Of a DNA stretch of 64,000 bases, positions 32,889 to 40,951 are shown piece by piece. Both the position numbers and the translations under genes were made by a program. Location: assembly GCF_014193675.1 (NCBI RefSeq), contig NZ_BLXZ01000003.1, forward strand, positions 310,001-374,000, read 5' to 3'. The DNA comes from Geomonas limicola (lineage in GTDB: Bacteria; Desulfobacterota; Desulfuromonadia; Geobacterales; Geobacteraceae). The notes under the pieces are model-generated. The model was given only the letters and a program-made list of their open reading frames with translations, had not been told where the DNA came from and made no database searches. How positions within the stretch are numbered: the first letter of the stretch is position 1; the number at the start of each line of letters is the position of its first letter.

Positions 32889-34856
32889 GTGGAGAACCGT
32901 TTCCTGTCACTCGTGCCTGAGCCCCCCAGTGGCTTCCGGTACCTGGAACGACTGAGCTCTCGGGACGTCAGACGCTTCCCGGTCGCACTCTGGGCACCGG
33001 ACCGGGAGAGCGCAGAGGCGGCCTTGGCACCTTTCGGCGCCGGAGTCGCCGCCATCACGGTCAGCTCAGCCTGTCACCCCTCCTGGCAGCGGTGCGGCAC
33101 CCTGCGCTTCCATCTCGAGGTAACTGCCGAGCAGTGCGCGACGCTCACCCAGCAACTGGTACCCCAGCTCGATCTTTTGCAGCAACTGCGCGACAGTGAG
33201 GACTTACGGGCGGTTCAGGAAATGGACCTGGTGCGGGCCTGGGAGGACAAGGCACGGGACCGCAAGATTTTCGAGGCCACCAAGGAGCACCTCTTTAGCG
33301 AACTCACCGAGCGTTTGCGGGTGGAAGAGGAACTGCTCGCCATCAGGAACCGGCTGGCCGCCACGCTGGACGCCCTGCCCGACATGCTGTTCGAGGTGGG
33401 GCTGGACGGCTGCATCTACGACTTCCACACACCGCAGCGGGAGCTGCTGGCCGCCCCGCCCGAGGCGTTCCTGAACCGGAAACTGACCGAGGTACTGCCC
33501 CACGATGCGGCGCAGATTTGCCTGGCCGCCCTGCAGGAGGCAGAACGCAAGGGGGCCTCCTTCGGGAAGCAGTACCAGCTGCTGCTGCAGGGTGCCAAGC
33601 TCTGGTTCGAGCTCTCAGTTGCGCGCAAGGCCGACCGGACGGCGCAGCAGTCACGCTTCATCGTGCTGGCCCGGGACATCACCGACCGTAAGCAGCACGA
33701 AGAGGAGTACCTGAAGATCCAGAAGCTGGAATCACTGGGCCTCCTGGCCGGCGGCATCGCCCACGATTTCAACAACCTGCTGACCGGCATCATCGGCAAC
33801 CTCTCCTTTGCCCAGGCCCTTATCGAGGAAGAGCACCCGGCTCAGCGCCCGGTGTCCCAGGCCGAGAAGGCATCGCTGCGCGCCACCGAACTCTCGCGAC
33901 AGCTGCTCACCTTCGCCCGTGGCGGCCTCCCCATGAAAAAACGCTGTTCGGCGCAGCAGCTGCTGCGGGAGACCGTCTCGCTCGCCCTCTTAGGTTCCAA
34001 CGTAAAAGGGGTGGTACGCATCGCGGAGCGGCTCGACGATCTCTATGCGGACGAGGGGCAGATCAGCCAGGTCTGCAACAACCTGATCATCAACGCCAGG
34101 CAGGCCATGGCAAGCGGCGGGACACTCACCGTCGAGGCGGACAACGAGCGCCTGGGGCCGGAGAACCCCTACGGGCTCCCCCCCGGCGGCTACGTCCGGG
34201 TGAGCTTCGCGGACCAGGGGTGCGGCATCGCCGAGGGGGACCTGATCAGGATCTTCGATCCCTACTTCACCACCAAGGCCACGGGGACCGGCCTGGGCCT
34301 CGCCTCGGCGCACTCCATCGTAACCAGGCACGGAGGCCACATCGGGGTGACCTCCACCCCGGGAGATGGGGCCACCTTCGTGGTCCGTCTCCCCTCCGCC
34401 GGCGCCCCCTGCCAGGAGGCCGCCTCCGTGGCGGCGAACTACGTCGGAGAAGACTTGCCGGGAGCAGCGCTGCTCATCATGGACGACGAGGAGATGATCC
34501 GCGAACTGGCCCGGGAGATGCTGCAGTACCTGGGCTACCAGGTCACCGCCTGCGAAGACGGCGCCCAGGCCATTGCCCGCTACCGGGCCGCTTTGGAGGC
34601 GGGGACTCATTTTGCAGCGGTAATCATGGACCTGACCATACCGGGAGGCATGGGGGGGAGGGAGGCTGCCGAGCAGATCCTGGCGCTGGACCCCAACGCC
34701 CGGCTCATTGTGTCGAGCGGCTACTCGACCGACCCGGTCATGTCGGATTTTCACACCTACGGCTTCTGCGCCGCCATCAAAAAGCCGTACAGCATGCAAG
34801 CCCTGCGGGAGGAACTCAGCCGGGTATTATGCTCCGGGCAGATTACGGCGAGCTAG
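32889..34856 (+). CDS. Hybrid sensor histidine kinase paired with FIST protein
   Basis: The 655-residue protein starts with GTG at 32889 (GGGAGG 7 nt upstream, inside the end of the FIST gene). The first about 125 residues are an unrecognised domain, followed by a coiled linker, a PAS domain (about 150-265), a HisKA-type dimerisation region with the His in LLAGGIAHDFNNLL, a HATPase domain with DQGCGI and GTGLGLA, and a C-terminal receiver (about 525-650) with the phospho-acceptor Asp in IMDLTIPGG and the Lys in IKKPY. No membrane segment is visible, so it is cytoplasmic and probably gets its signal from the adjacent FIST protein. No separate output gene is near. Confidence 0.88.
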   Translation: MENRFLSLVPEPPSGFRYLERLSSRDVRRFPVALWAPDRESAEAALAPFGAGVAAITVSSACHPSWQRCGTLRFHLEVTAEQCATLTQQLVPQLDLLQQLRDSEDLRAVQEMDLVRAWEDKARDRKIFEATKEHLFSELTERLRVEEELLAIRNRLAATLDALPDMLFEVGLDGCIYDFHTPQRELLAAPPEAFLNRKLTEVLPHDAAQICLAALQEAERKGASFGKQYQLLLQGAKLWFELSVARKADRTAQQSRFIVLARDITDRKQHEEEYLKIQKLESLGLLAGGIAHDFNNLLTGIIGNLSFAQALIEEEHPAQRPVSQAEKASLRATELSRQLLTFARGGLPMKKRCSAQQLLRETVSLALLGSNVKGVVRIAERLDDLYADEGQISQVCNNLIINARQAMASGGTLTVEADNERLGPENPYGLPPGGYVRVSFADQGCGIAEGDLIRIFDPYFTTKATGTGLGLASAHSIVTRHGGHIGVTSTPGDGATFVVRLPSAGAPCQEAASVAANYVGEDLPGAALLIMDDEEMIRELAREMLQYLGYQVTACEDGAQAIARYRAALEAGTHFAAVIMDLTIPGGMGGREAAEQILALDPNARLIVSSGYSTDPVMSDFHTYGFCAAIKKPYSMQALREELSRVLCSGQITAS

Positions 34857-35020
34857 GCAAGTCCCTGAAACAAAGCAGGTGAGGTCTACTGCGAGGGTGA
34901 GGTGAAACTGCGCGGGAGGACCCCGTCCCCCTCCCCTCGGGGCCACCGAAACTGCCGGACGGCTCCGAGGTTGGCGAGGATACCGGGAAGTGGTAGGGGA
35001 GATTCGCTACGCCTTAAAGA

Positions 35021-35716
35021 CTAGTTGCCGCCGCGCCCCGCCTTCTCCGGAGCACCCTGGCGCTGTGCTGCGCGCCCGGTGGCGAGCTTGATGCGGAAGA
35101 TCGGCAGCAATTGCCCGATGACGATGGCGGCGCAGAAACCAAGGAACAGCCAGACAGCAAAATTGTTGCCGTCCTGGGCGGTGTTCACCGACGAGAAGGA
35201 GAGGTAGTTGGTGGCCAGCATCAAGACGACCAGACCGACCATCCAGGGAAGCAGTTGCACCAGCTGCGGGCGAACCTTCTCGTGATGCACCGCAGCGGGA
35301 AGCAGGCAGTGGCCGCGGTTGCGCCTGGCGTCGGCGGCCTGTTTCTCGAAGGCACAGGCGACCGCCTGTCCCAGCTCGGCAGCTTCACGCTCCGAAGCAG
35401 GCTTCAGCGCGTGGTAGAAGATCCCTTCCTGGCGCACCTTACGCTCCTGATCCAGGCTCACCTCGTCGCAGACCATGATGATCTGCAACTGCCGGTTGCA
35501 CTTTTTAAGGAGCCGAACCAGTTCCGGCGACGGGACCTCACTGCCGAAGGCGCTTCCCAGCAGGAGAACCGGTGCCCGGCGTTCGTGAACGCTGCGCAGA
35601 ACTTGATCCGCGGAGGCGGTAGCCTCGACCCGGTACCCTGCCCTTCTGAAGAACACCGCGATAGTTCCGCAGTAGTCCAAATCCCTGTCAGCGATGATGA
35701 TAGTTTTCTCGTCCAT
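35021..35716 (-). CDS. Degenerate receiver domain with two membrane segments
   Basis: The 231-residue protein has a receiver-like N terminus (residues 1-130: TIIIADRDLDYC, LLKKCNRQLQIIMVCDE, FYHALKPAS). The acidic pair (D10, D12) and the Lys (HALKP) are kept, but the expected phospho-acceptor Asp is absent (the strand reads VLLLGSAF). A linker is followed by two hydrophobic segments (about 150-168 and 185-205) and a basic, Gly-rich tail. It is therefore a pseudo-receiver anchored in the membrane. GAGGTGG precedes the ATG. A small membrane protein gene lies 40 nt upstream in the same direction. Confidence 0.72.
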   Translation of the reverse strand: MDEKTIIIADRDLDYCGTIAVFFRRAGYRVEATASADQVLRSVHERRAPVLLLGSAFGSEVPSPELVRLLKKCNRQLQIIMVCDEVSLDQERKVRQEGIFYHALKPASEREAAELGQAVACAFEKQAADARRNRGHCLLPAAVHHEKVRPQLVQLLPWMVGLVVLMLATNYLSFSSVNTAQDGNNFAVWLFLGFCAAIVIGQLLPIFRIKLATGRAAQRQGAPEKAGRGGN

Positions 35717-35756
35717 AACCCACCTCGACCACTTCTCTTTCTGGCGAGCCTAAAAC

Positions 35757-36023
35757 CTAGTGAGCCTGCCCCGCTGCATCGTTTGCACTTTTCTTGAAAA
35801 CCATGCCGTAGATGCCTTTGAACATGGCGCCCAGCAACATGAGCCCGGGTACGACCTGCAGGACGATCACCGCACCAATAAAGAGGATGAAAAGTCTTGC
35901 GCCGGAACCGCCCGCCTCGGAGACCTCGGCAACACCTGAAATTGCGAGGGCGCCCGCTACGACAACTGCCACGATGAACCAGCTTGCGATTTTACCGGCT
36001 GCTTTGCTCGATTTCGCTTTCAT
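35757..36023 (-). CDS. Small membrane protein, unknown
   Basis: The 88-residue protein has a basic N terminus and two hydrophobic segments (about 12-31 and 42-66). GGGAGG stands before the ATG. It is followed by the pseudo-receiver gene with a 40-nt gap, so they probably form one unit and may interact in the membrane. Confidence 0.6.
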   Translation of the reverse strand: MKAKSSKAAGKIASWFIVAVVVAGALAISGVAEVSEAGGSGARLFILFIGAVIVLQVVPGLMLLGAMFKGIYGMVFKKSANDAAGQAH

Positions 36024-36428
36024 GGTTTCCCTCCCTGACGCTCTATTTGGATGCTTTCTCGTGCTCTTGACCTTGAGTTAGCATCAACCGTGCCCATTTT
36101 CGCACCTACCGCTCAACATGCCGTTTTAACACACGTTTCAGTCCGGCAGACGTAACAGCCGCGGGGAGGATTTCCCCATAAAAGTATGTTTTCCCAATAC
36201 ACCTTGGTGCTGCAGCTCCTGCCGCCTTCAGCCACGCATACTCTAACATAATGGAATAACAGCATAAATTACCGAACAGGCGACTGTATAGGCCCCATGT
36301 ACGCTCGGCGGAGACCTGCATATGAAATCTGAAACCGCAAATGCAAAGGGAATTATTCAAATACTGTCAGAGGCTGGGCAGTTTTTAGGACTTCGGCGCA
36401 GGGCCCTGAATAGGGACCAGTATCCGGC

Positions 36429-36512
36429 CAATATAAATCCCTAAGAGGGTTGTATTGCCGCCACACAAAGCTATGATTTACCAAGAGATTGCCATAGCGT
36501 TGCCAGTGTGGC
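36429..36512 (+). other. Possible structured leader RNA (weak GEMM-like) of the OmpA gene
   Basis: Two hairpins can form: CAATA/TATTG around AAATCCCTAAGAGGG, and GCCACAC/GTGTGGC (36460-36466/36506-36512), which encloses GCTATG/CATAGC and conserved-looking CAAAGC and GTTGCC. The order of CAAAGC and GTTGCC recalls class I c-di-GMP/cGAMP riboswitches, but the 5' half does not fit well. No other feature is seen in 36024-36428 or 36513-36677. Confidence 0.2.
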
Positions 36513-36677
36513 TGGCCCACTATGAGTGACATGATCATTGTCAATTGATTATCTGCAGGGAGAGCACTCTGAAGGCCTTGTGCAGACCCGGGAGTGGCAT
36601 CTCTCTGCCCCTGTGACACCCCCTCAAGCTGGTGTTCCAGCCTGGGTTCAAAGATCAGGGTGTAAAGGAGAAACATC

Positions 36678-37835
36678 ATGCTTAGTACCTATCGAGTTCT
36701 CAATCTTCCGATCGCACTGGCGCTTGTCGGAGCCCTTTCCGGCTGCGCCCACTACGAAGTCAACAATGGGCACGGCAACGTTCCCGGTTACTACATTCAT
36801 TCCGAGATGCAGGAGGCCGACCGCGCGGTTGCGGCGGCCCGCCAAGCCGGCAAGGATCAAAGTTGCCCCGCCGATTTCAAGGCTGCCGAGGCTGCAAAAG
36901 ACAAGGCCTACGACGTCTACCGTGCCTGCCACACCGAGGAAGGGATAGCCCTGGCCAAAGAGGCAACGGCCAAGGCCAACGCGCTGTGTCCCCCGCAGCC
37001 TGCCAAGGCAACCCAGGCCCCCCCGGCGCAACCTGCGCCACCCGCCGCAGCAGTCGCAGAGGCGCCGCTTGAACCGGTCCCCGCGACGGAGCCGACTCCC
37101 GACCGATTCAAGTACTGCGTGTCGCTCAACATGGAGTTCGATATCGGTAGCGCCGAAGTCCGCCCGCAGTACCGCGATGAAATAGCCAAGGTCGGAGATT
37201 TCATGAAGAAGTACCCGACCACCACCGCAGTCATCGAAGGGTACACTGACGAGGTTGGCTCGGACGAGGTCAACATGCAGCTTTCCCAGCAGCGCGCCAA
37301 AAATGTCGTCAAGTACCTGGAGGACAACTTCGGCATAGATCCCTCCCGGCTTTCTGCCAAAGGATACGGAAAAAGCAGGCCCATCGCCGCCAACTCCAAT
37401 GACACCGGGCGCCAGAAGAACCGCCGCATCGATGCCGTCATCGACTGCGCTTTCGACGTCCAGGAAGTCGCTGCTCCGCCGGACCGGCTCTGCATCGCCC
37501 TCAACGTGGAGTTCGCCACGGACAGCGCCGAGATCAGGCCCCGCTACTATGAGCGCATCGACAAGGTGGGCGAGTACCTGCGGAAGTACCCGACGACCAC
37601 CGCGGTCATCGAGGGGCACACTGACAGCACGGGCGATCTCGAGCACAACATGCAACTGTCCCGTCAGCGCGCTCAGAGCGTCGTGCACTACCTGACGACG
37701 AAGTTTGGCATCGAGGGTGACCGGCTCTCCGCCAAGGGGTATGGACCGACGCGGCGCATCGCCTACGACAACAGCGCTGAAGGGCGCCAGAAAAACCGCA
37801 GGATCAACGCCATCATCGACTGCGTGCTCAAATGA
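36678..37835 (+). CDS. Lipoprotein with two OmpA peptidoglycan-binding domains
   Basis: The 385-residue protein has a lipoprotein signal (lipobox LSGC at residues 20-23), an Ala/Lys-rich helical stretch (about 45-100), a Pro/Ala linker (about 103-140), then two tandem OmpA-like domains (about 145-260 and 270-385). Each has the family pattern (FDIGSAEVRPQYRDEI / FATDSAEIRPRYYERI, VIEGYTDEVGSDEVN / VIEGHTDSTGDLEHN, LSAKGYGKSRPIA / LSAKGYGPTRRIA, RQKNRRI). Two OmpA domains in one lipoprotein suggest duplication; it would tie the outer membrane to peptidoglycan. AGGAG precedes the ATG. Confidence 0.88.
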   Translation: MLSTYRVLNLPIALALVGALSGCAHYEVNNGHGNVPGYYIHSEMQEADRAVAAARQAGKDQSCPADFKAAEAAKDKAYDVYRACHTEEGIALAKEATAKANALCPPQPAKATQAPPAQPAPPAAAVAEAPLEPVPATEPTPDRFKYCVSLNMEFDIGSAEVRPQYRDEIAKVGDFMKKYPTTTAVIEGYTDEVGSDEVNMQLSQQRAKNVVKYLEDNFGIDPSRLSAKGYGKSRPIAANSNDTGRQKNRRIDAVIDCAFDVQEVAAPPDRLCIALNVEFATDSAEIRPRYYERIDKVGEYLRKYPTTTAVIEGHTDSTGDLEHNMQLSRQRAQSVVHYLTTKFGIEGDRLSAKGYGPTRRIAYDNSAEGRQKNRRINAIIDCVLK

Positions 37836-37863
37836 GAACCGCGCCGTCATCGGTCCGCTAACG

Positions 37864-37899
37864 GCAGGCGCACTCTTACACAAGAGTGCGCCTGCTTTT
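37864..37899 (+). terminator. Rho-independent terminator
   Basis: GCAGGCGCACTCTT and AAGAGTGCGCCTGC are a 14-bp perfect stem followed by TTTT, about 30 nt after the OmpA lipoprotein stop. Confidence 0.92.
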
Positions 37900-38104
37900 G
37901 CTGTCACGCGACTGATGACTACCAATCGACAGGCACGCCTTCCCCCGTTTCGGGGTGCCCGCCTCGAACTCATGGGTGGGAGTGGTACCCCGCTGGTTAC
38001 CCGGCGTCTGTCGCTCCTCCTCACCCCCTCAGGGCACCGCCCCGCCACCTCCCGCACACCCCCGGCAAGCTCAGTCCTGACGCGGGCTGGGGCCCATTAA
38101 AATG

Positions 38105-38133
38105 TTGCATATTTACCCCCCCTCCCCTATAAT
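38105..38133 (+). promoter_or_regulatory. Sigma70 promoter of the tmk-holB-ricT-metG operon
   Basis: TTGCAT, a 17-nt C-rich spacer and a consensus TATAAT lie 40 nt before tmk. Between the OmpA terminator and this promoter (37900-38104) I see no gene. Confidence 0.75.
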
Positions 38134-38172
38134 TCAGTGATTTTATAAAAAGGTTAGAACGAAGGCATCGGC

Positions 38173-38844
38173 ATGTTCATTACATTTGAAGGCGTGGAAG
38201 GGTGCGGCAAGACGACCCAACTGAGACTCTTGAAGGAACGCCTTCAGGGAGCGGGACACCGGGTGACGGCGACCCGTGAACCGGGTGGCTGCCCGATTGC
38301 CGACCAGATGCGCGCCATCCTGCTGGACGCCCAGAACAGCGCCATCACCCCTCTTGCCGAGTTGCTGCTCTACGCGGCGGCGCGTGCCCAGCACGTTCAG
38401 GAGGTGATCGTTCCGGCGCTCGAGCGCGGCGAGGTCGTCTTGTGCGACCGCTTTACCGACGCTACCCTGGCCTACCAGGGGTACGGCAGGGAACTGGCCC
38501 TGGCGACCATCGAACAGCTGAACCAGCTGGCAACCGGCGGGCTGGAACCGAGGCTCACCCTGCTCATCGACTGCCCCGTGGAAACCGGGCTTTCCCGTGC
38601 CAGGGCACGCATCGAGGCCGCTACCGGTGCCCGCGAAGAACGGTTCGAACTGGAAAGCATCCTCTTTCACGAACGGGTGCGCCAGGGGTACCTGGGACGC
38701 GCCGCAGCCGCGCCGGAGCGCTTCCTCATCATCGACGGCTCGGGCGACGTCGCGGCCACCGAGCAGCGGGTGCTGACCGCCCTGGCCGGCAAGGTACCGG
38801 AGCTGGGCGCGGCGTTTTCTGCGGCACAGCAGGCGAAACCCTAA
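38173..38844 (+). CDS. tmk: Thymidylate kinase
   Basis: The 223-residue protein has the P loop FEGVEGCGKTTQ, the TMP-kinase motif EPGGCPIADQMRAI, the DRF(T)DATLAYQGYGR segment and a LID region RARARIEAATGAREERFE. It phosphorylates dTMP to dTDP. The stop overlaps the holB ATG by 1 nt (TAATG), so translation is coupled. GAAGG is upstream. Confidence 0.97.
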   Translation: MFITFEGVEGCGKTTQLRLLKERLQGAGHRVTATREPGGCPIADQMRAILLDAQNSAITPLAELLLYAAARAQHVQEVIVPALERGEVVLCDRFTDATLAYQGYGRELALATIEQLNQLATGGLEPRLTLLIDCPVETGLSRARARIEAATGAREERFELESILFHERVRQGYLGRAAAAPERFLIIDGSGDVAATEQRVLTALAGKVPELGAAFSAAQQAKP

Positions 38845-39815
38845 TGCCCTTTGCAGAGATCATCGGCCAAGACCGCGCCATCGGCGTGCTGCGCCGCTCC
38901 ATCGCCATGCAGCGGGTGGCGCATGCCTACCTTTTCTCCGGCATCGAGGGGTGCGGCAAGCGCAAGACGGCGCTCGCCTTCGTACAGGCGGTGTTCTGCG
39001 GACGGGACGAAGCCTGCGGCAGCTGTTCCTCCTGCCGGAAAATCGCCAGCGGACAGCATCCCGACCTGCACATCCTGGAGCCGGACGGCGCGTTTATCAA
39101 GATCGACCAGGTGCGTGAGCTGCAAAAGGAGCTCTCCTACCGGCCTTTCGAGGCACCCAAGAAAGCCTGCATCATCGACGGCGCCGACAAGCTGAACGCC
39201 TCGTCGGGAAATGCCCTGTTGAAAACGCTGGAGGAACCGCCGGGAAACGCGCTGATGATCCTGATCGCCCCGGAGCGCTCCGCCGTGCTGCAGACCATCC
39301 AGTCCCGCTGCCAGTCCCTGGCCTTCCAACCGCTGTCGGCCGGGCTCATCGAAGAGCGACTGGTGCGCGACGGGTTTGCCGGCGAGGCGGCGCGTGTTGC
39401 GGCGACCTTGTGCGGCGGCAGCCTGAGCCGTGGCCTGGAAATCGCCGCCGACGGGGTCCTCGCAGGGCGGGCTGCTTTTCTGACCCGGATCACCTCGCTG
39501 TCGCTCAAAGACGTGGGAGCGCTCTTCGCGGCGGCCGAGGAATTTGCCGCCGACAAGGAGGGCCTGCCGGAACTCCTGGAATTGCTGCTCTCCTTTCTGC
39601 GCGACATCCTGATCTACCGCAGCACCCCCGAGTCGCTCGTCAACAGCGACCTCACCCCGCTGGTGGCCCAGGAAGCGGCACGGCGCAGCGACAGCCAGGT
39701 CATGGAACTCATCGAACAGCTGATGGCGATGCGCCGCATGTTTGTTCGCAATGTGAACGCGAGACTGGCACTGGAAGTATTCTTCATGCGCTTTTGCACC
39801 CTGCGCCTGACCTAG
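38844..39815 (+). CDS. holB: DNA polymerase III subunit delta'
   Basis: The 323-residue protein starts MPFAEIIGQDRAI at 38844. It has an AAA+ core with GIEGCGKRKTALA (degenerate P loop, as in other delta' subunits), the Cys-rich zinc module CGSCSSCRK (about residues 58-68), IDGADKLN, and the clamp-loader LLKTLEEPPGNALMIL. It acts in the clamp loader with tau/gamma. A longer frame-shifted reading in another frame begins inside tmk and was discarded. About 190 nt without a gene precede the next start. Confidence 0.95.
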   Translation: MPFAEIIGQDRAIGVLRRSIAMQRVAHAYLFSGIEGCGKRKTALAFVQAVFCGRDEACGSCSSCRKIASGQHPDLHILEPDGAFIKIDQVRELQKELSYRPFEAPKKACIIDGADKLNASSGNALLKTLEEPPGNALMILIAPERSAVLQTIQSRCQSLAFQPLSAGLIEERLVRDGFAGEAARVAATLCGGSLSRGLEIAADGVLAGRAAFLTRITSLSLKDVGALFAAAEEFAADKEGLPELLELLLSFLRDILIYRSTPESLVNSDLTPLVAQEAARRSDSQVMELIEQLMAMRRMFVRNVNARLALEVFFMRFCTLRLT

Positions 39816-40006
39816 GCCCTGACCAGGGCCTGATAAGCCGCCCCCTACCCGGCGTCGAGTGGGGGACGGCGCAACGCCGGAATCGGCGCCAGCAGCGCGC
39901 TAACCTCGGGGCCTTCCCGAAAGCGCGGTACACGACACTACGACCACGGATCGAGGCTCCACGAACCTCCCCCTCTTGAGATCCGTTTCAGCAATCGGAG
40001 GAATGT

Positions 40007-40951
40007 TTGGCAAGAATCGTACGGATACAATTCAGCACCGCCGGTAAACTCTACGACTTCACGGTCGGCAAAGTTGAACCGAAGCCCGGCGACAAGGTCA
40101 TCGTCGAAACCGAGCGTGGCAAAAGCATAGGCCAGGTAGTCGCCGGCCCCATCGAGGTGGACGACTCGCTCCTGCCGGAGGGAACCAAGCCGGTACAGCG
40201 CATGGCCGAGCAGTCCGACCTGGCCATCCAGGCCGCGAACTCGCTCAAAGAGCGCGAGGCCCACAAGTTCTGCCTGAACCGCATCAAAGAGCGCGGCATG
40301 GATATGAAGCTCGTCAAGGTGGAGTACCTCTTTGACGGGAGCAAGGCAATTTTCTACTTCACCGCCGACGGCCGCGTCGACTTCCGCGAACTGGTGAAGG
40401 ACCTGGCCCACGCCTTCCACACCAGGATCGAGATGCGCCAGATCGGCGTGCGCGACGAGTCCAAGATGGTGGGCGGCATCGGCATCTGCGGCAGGGAGCT
40501 TTGCTGCTCGTCCTACCTGCGCGAGTTCGAACCGGTCTCGGTCAAGATGGCCAAGGAACAGAGCCTGGCGCTCAACCCGAGCAAGATCTCGGGGCAGTGC
40601 GGACGACTCTTGTGCTGCCTCTCCTACGAATTCGAGACCTACTGCAGCCTCAGGAAGGGGCTCCCCAAGTGTGGCAAGCGGGTGCAGTGCGGTTGCGTGG
40701 ACGGTGAGGTGGTCAAGGTGAACGTCTTGGCCGGTACCGTGACGCTGAAGCAGGGCGACGACAGCCTTGTGCAGTTAAACGGTGACCAGATCGCTCCGGA
40801 GAACATCAGCGACCGGATCAAAAAACCCCAGGGGCAGCCCGGCGACAAGGGGAAGGGACAGCAGGGCCAAGCCCAGGGCCAGGGGCAGAAAAAGCCGCGT
40901 CGTGACCGCCCCCAGGACGTCAAGGAAAGAAAAAAGGAGAAACCACAATGA
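40007..40951 (+). CDS. ricT: RicT/YaaT, PSP1-domain regulatory protein
   Basis: The 314-residue protein starts with TTG (GGAGG 5 nt upstream). Residues 1-235 form the PSP1/YaaT domain with paired Cys motifs (GICGRELCCSSYL and CGRLLCCLSYE, then KCGKRVQCGC), known to bind iron-sulfur clusters in the Bacillus Ric complex. The tail from about 260 is a Lys/Gln/Gly-rich low-complexity stretch. It lies between holB and metG, and its stop overlaps the metG ATG (ATGA). The order tmk-holB-yaaT-metG is widespread. Confidence 0.9.
   Translation: MARIVRIQFSTAGKLYDFTVGKVEPKPGDKVIVETERGKSIGQVVAGPIEVDDSLLPEGTKPVQRMAEQSDLAIQAANSLKEREAHKFCLNRIKERGMDMKLVKVEYLFDGSKAIFYFTADGRVDFRELVKDLAHAFHTRIEMRQIGVRDESKMVGGIGICGRELCCSSYLREFEPVSVKMAKEQSLALNPSKISGQCGRLLCCLSYEFETYCSLRKGLPKCGKRVQCGCVDGEVVKVNVLAGTVTLKQGDDSLVQLNGDQIAPENISDRIKKPQGQPGDKGKGQQGQAQGQGQKKPRRDRPQDVKERKKEKPQ

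Noticed and set aside
36353..36679. 108-residue open frame on the minus strand
   Set aside because: It has no ribosome site, lies in a leader with hairpins, and overlaps the start of the OmpA gene.
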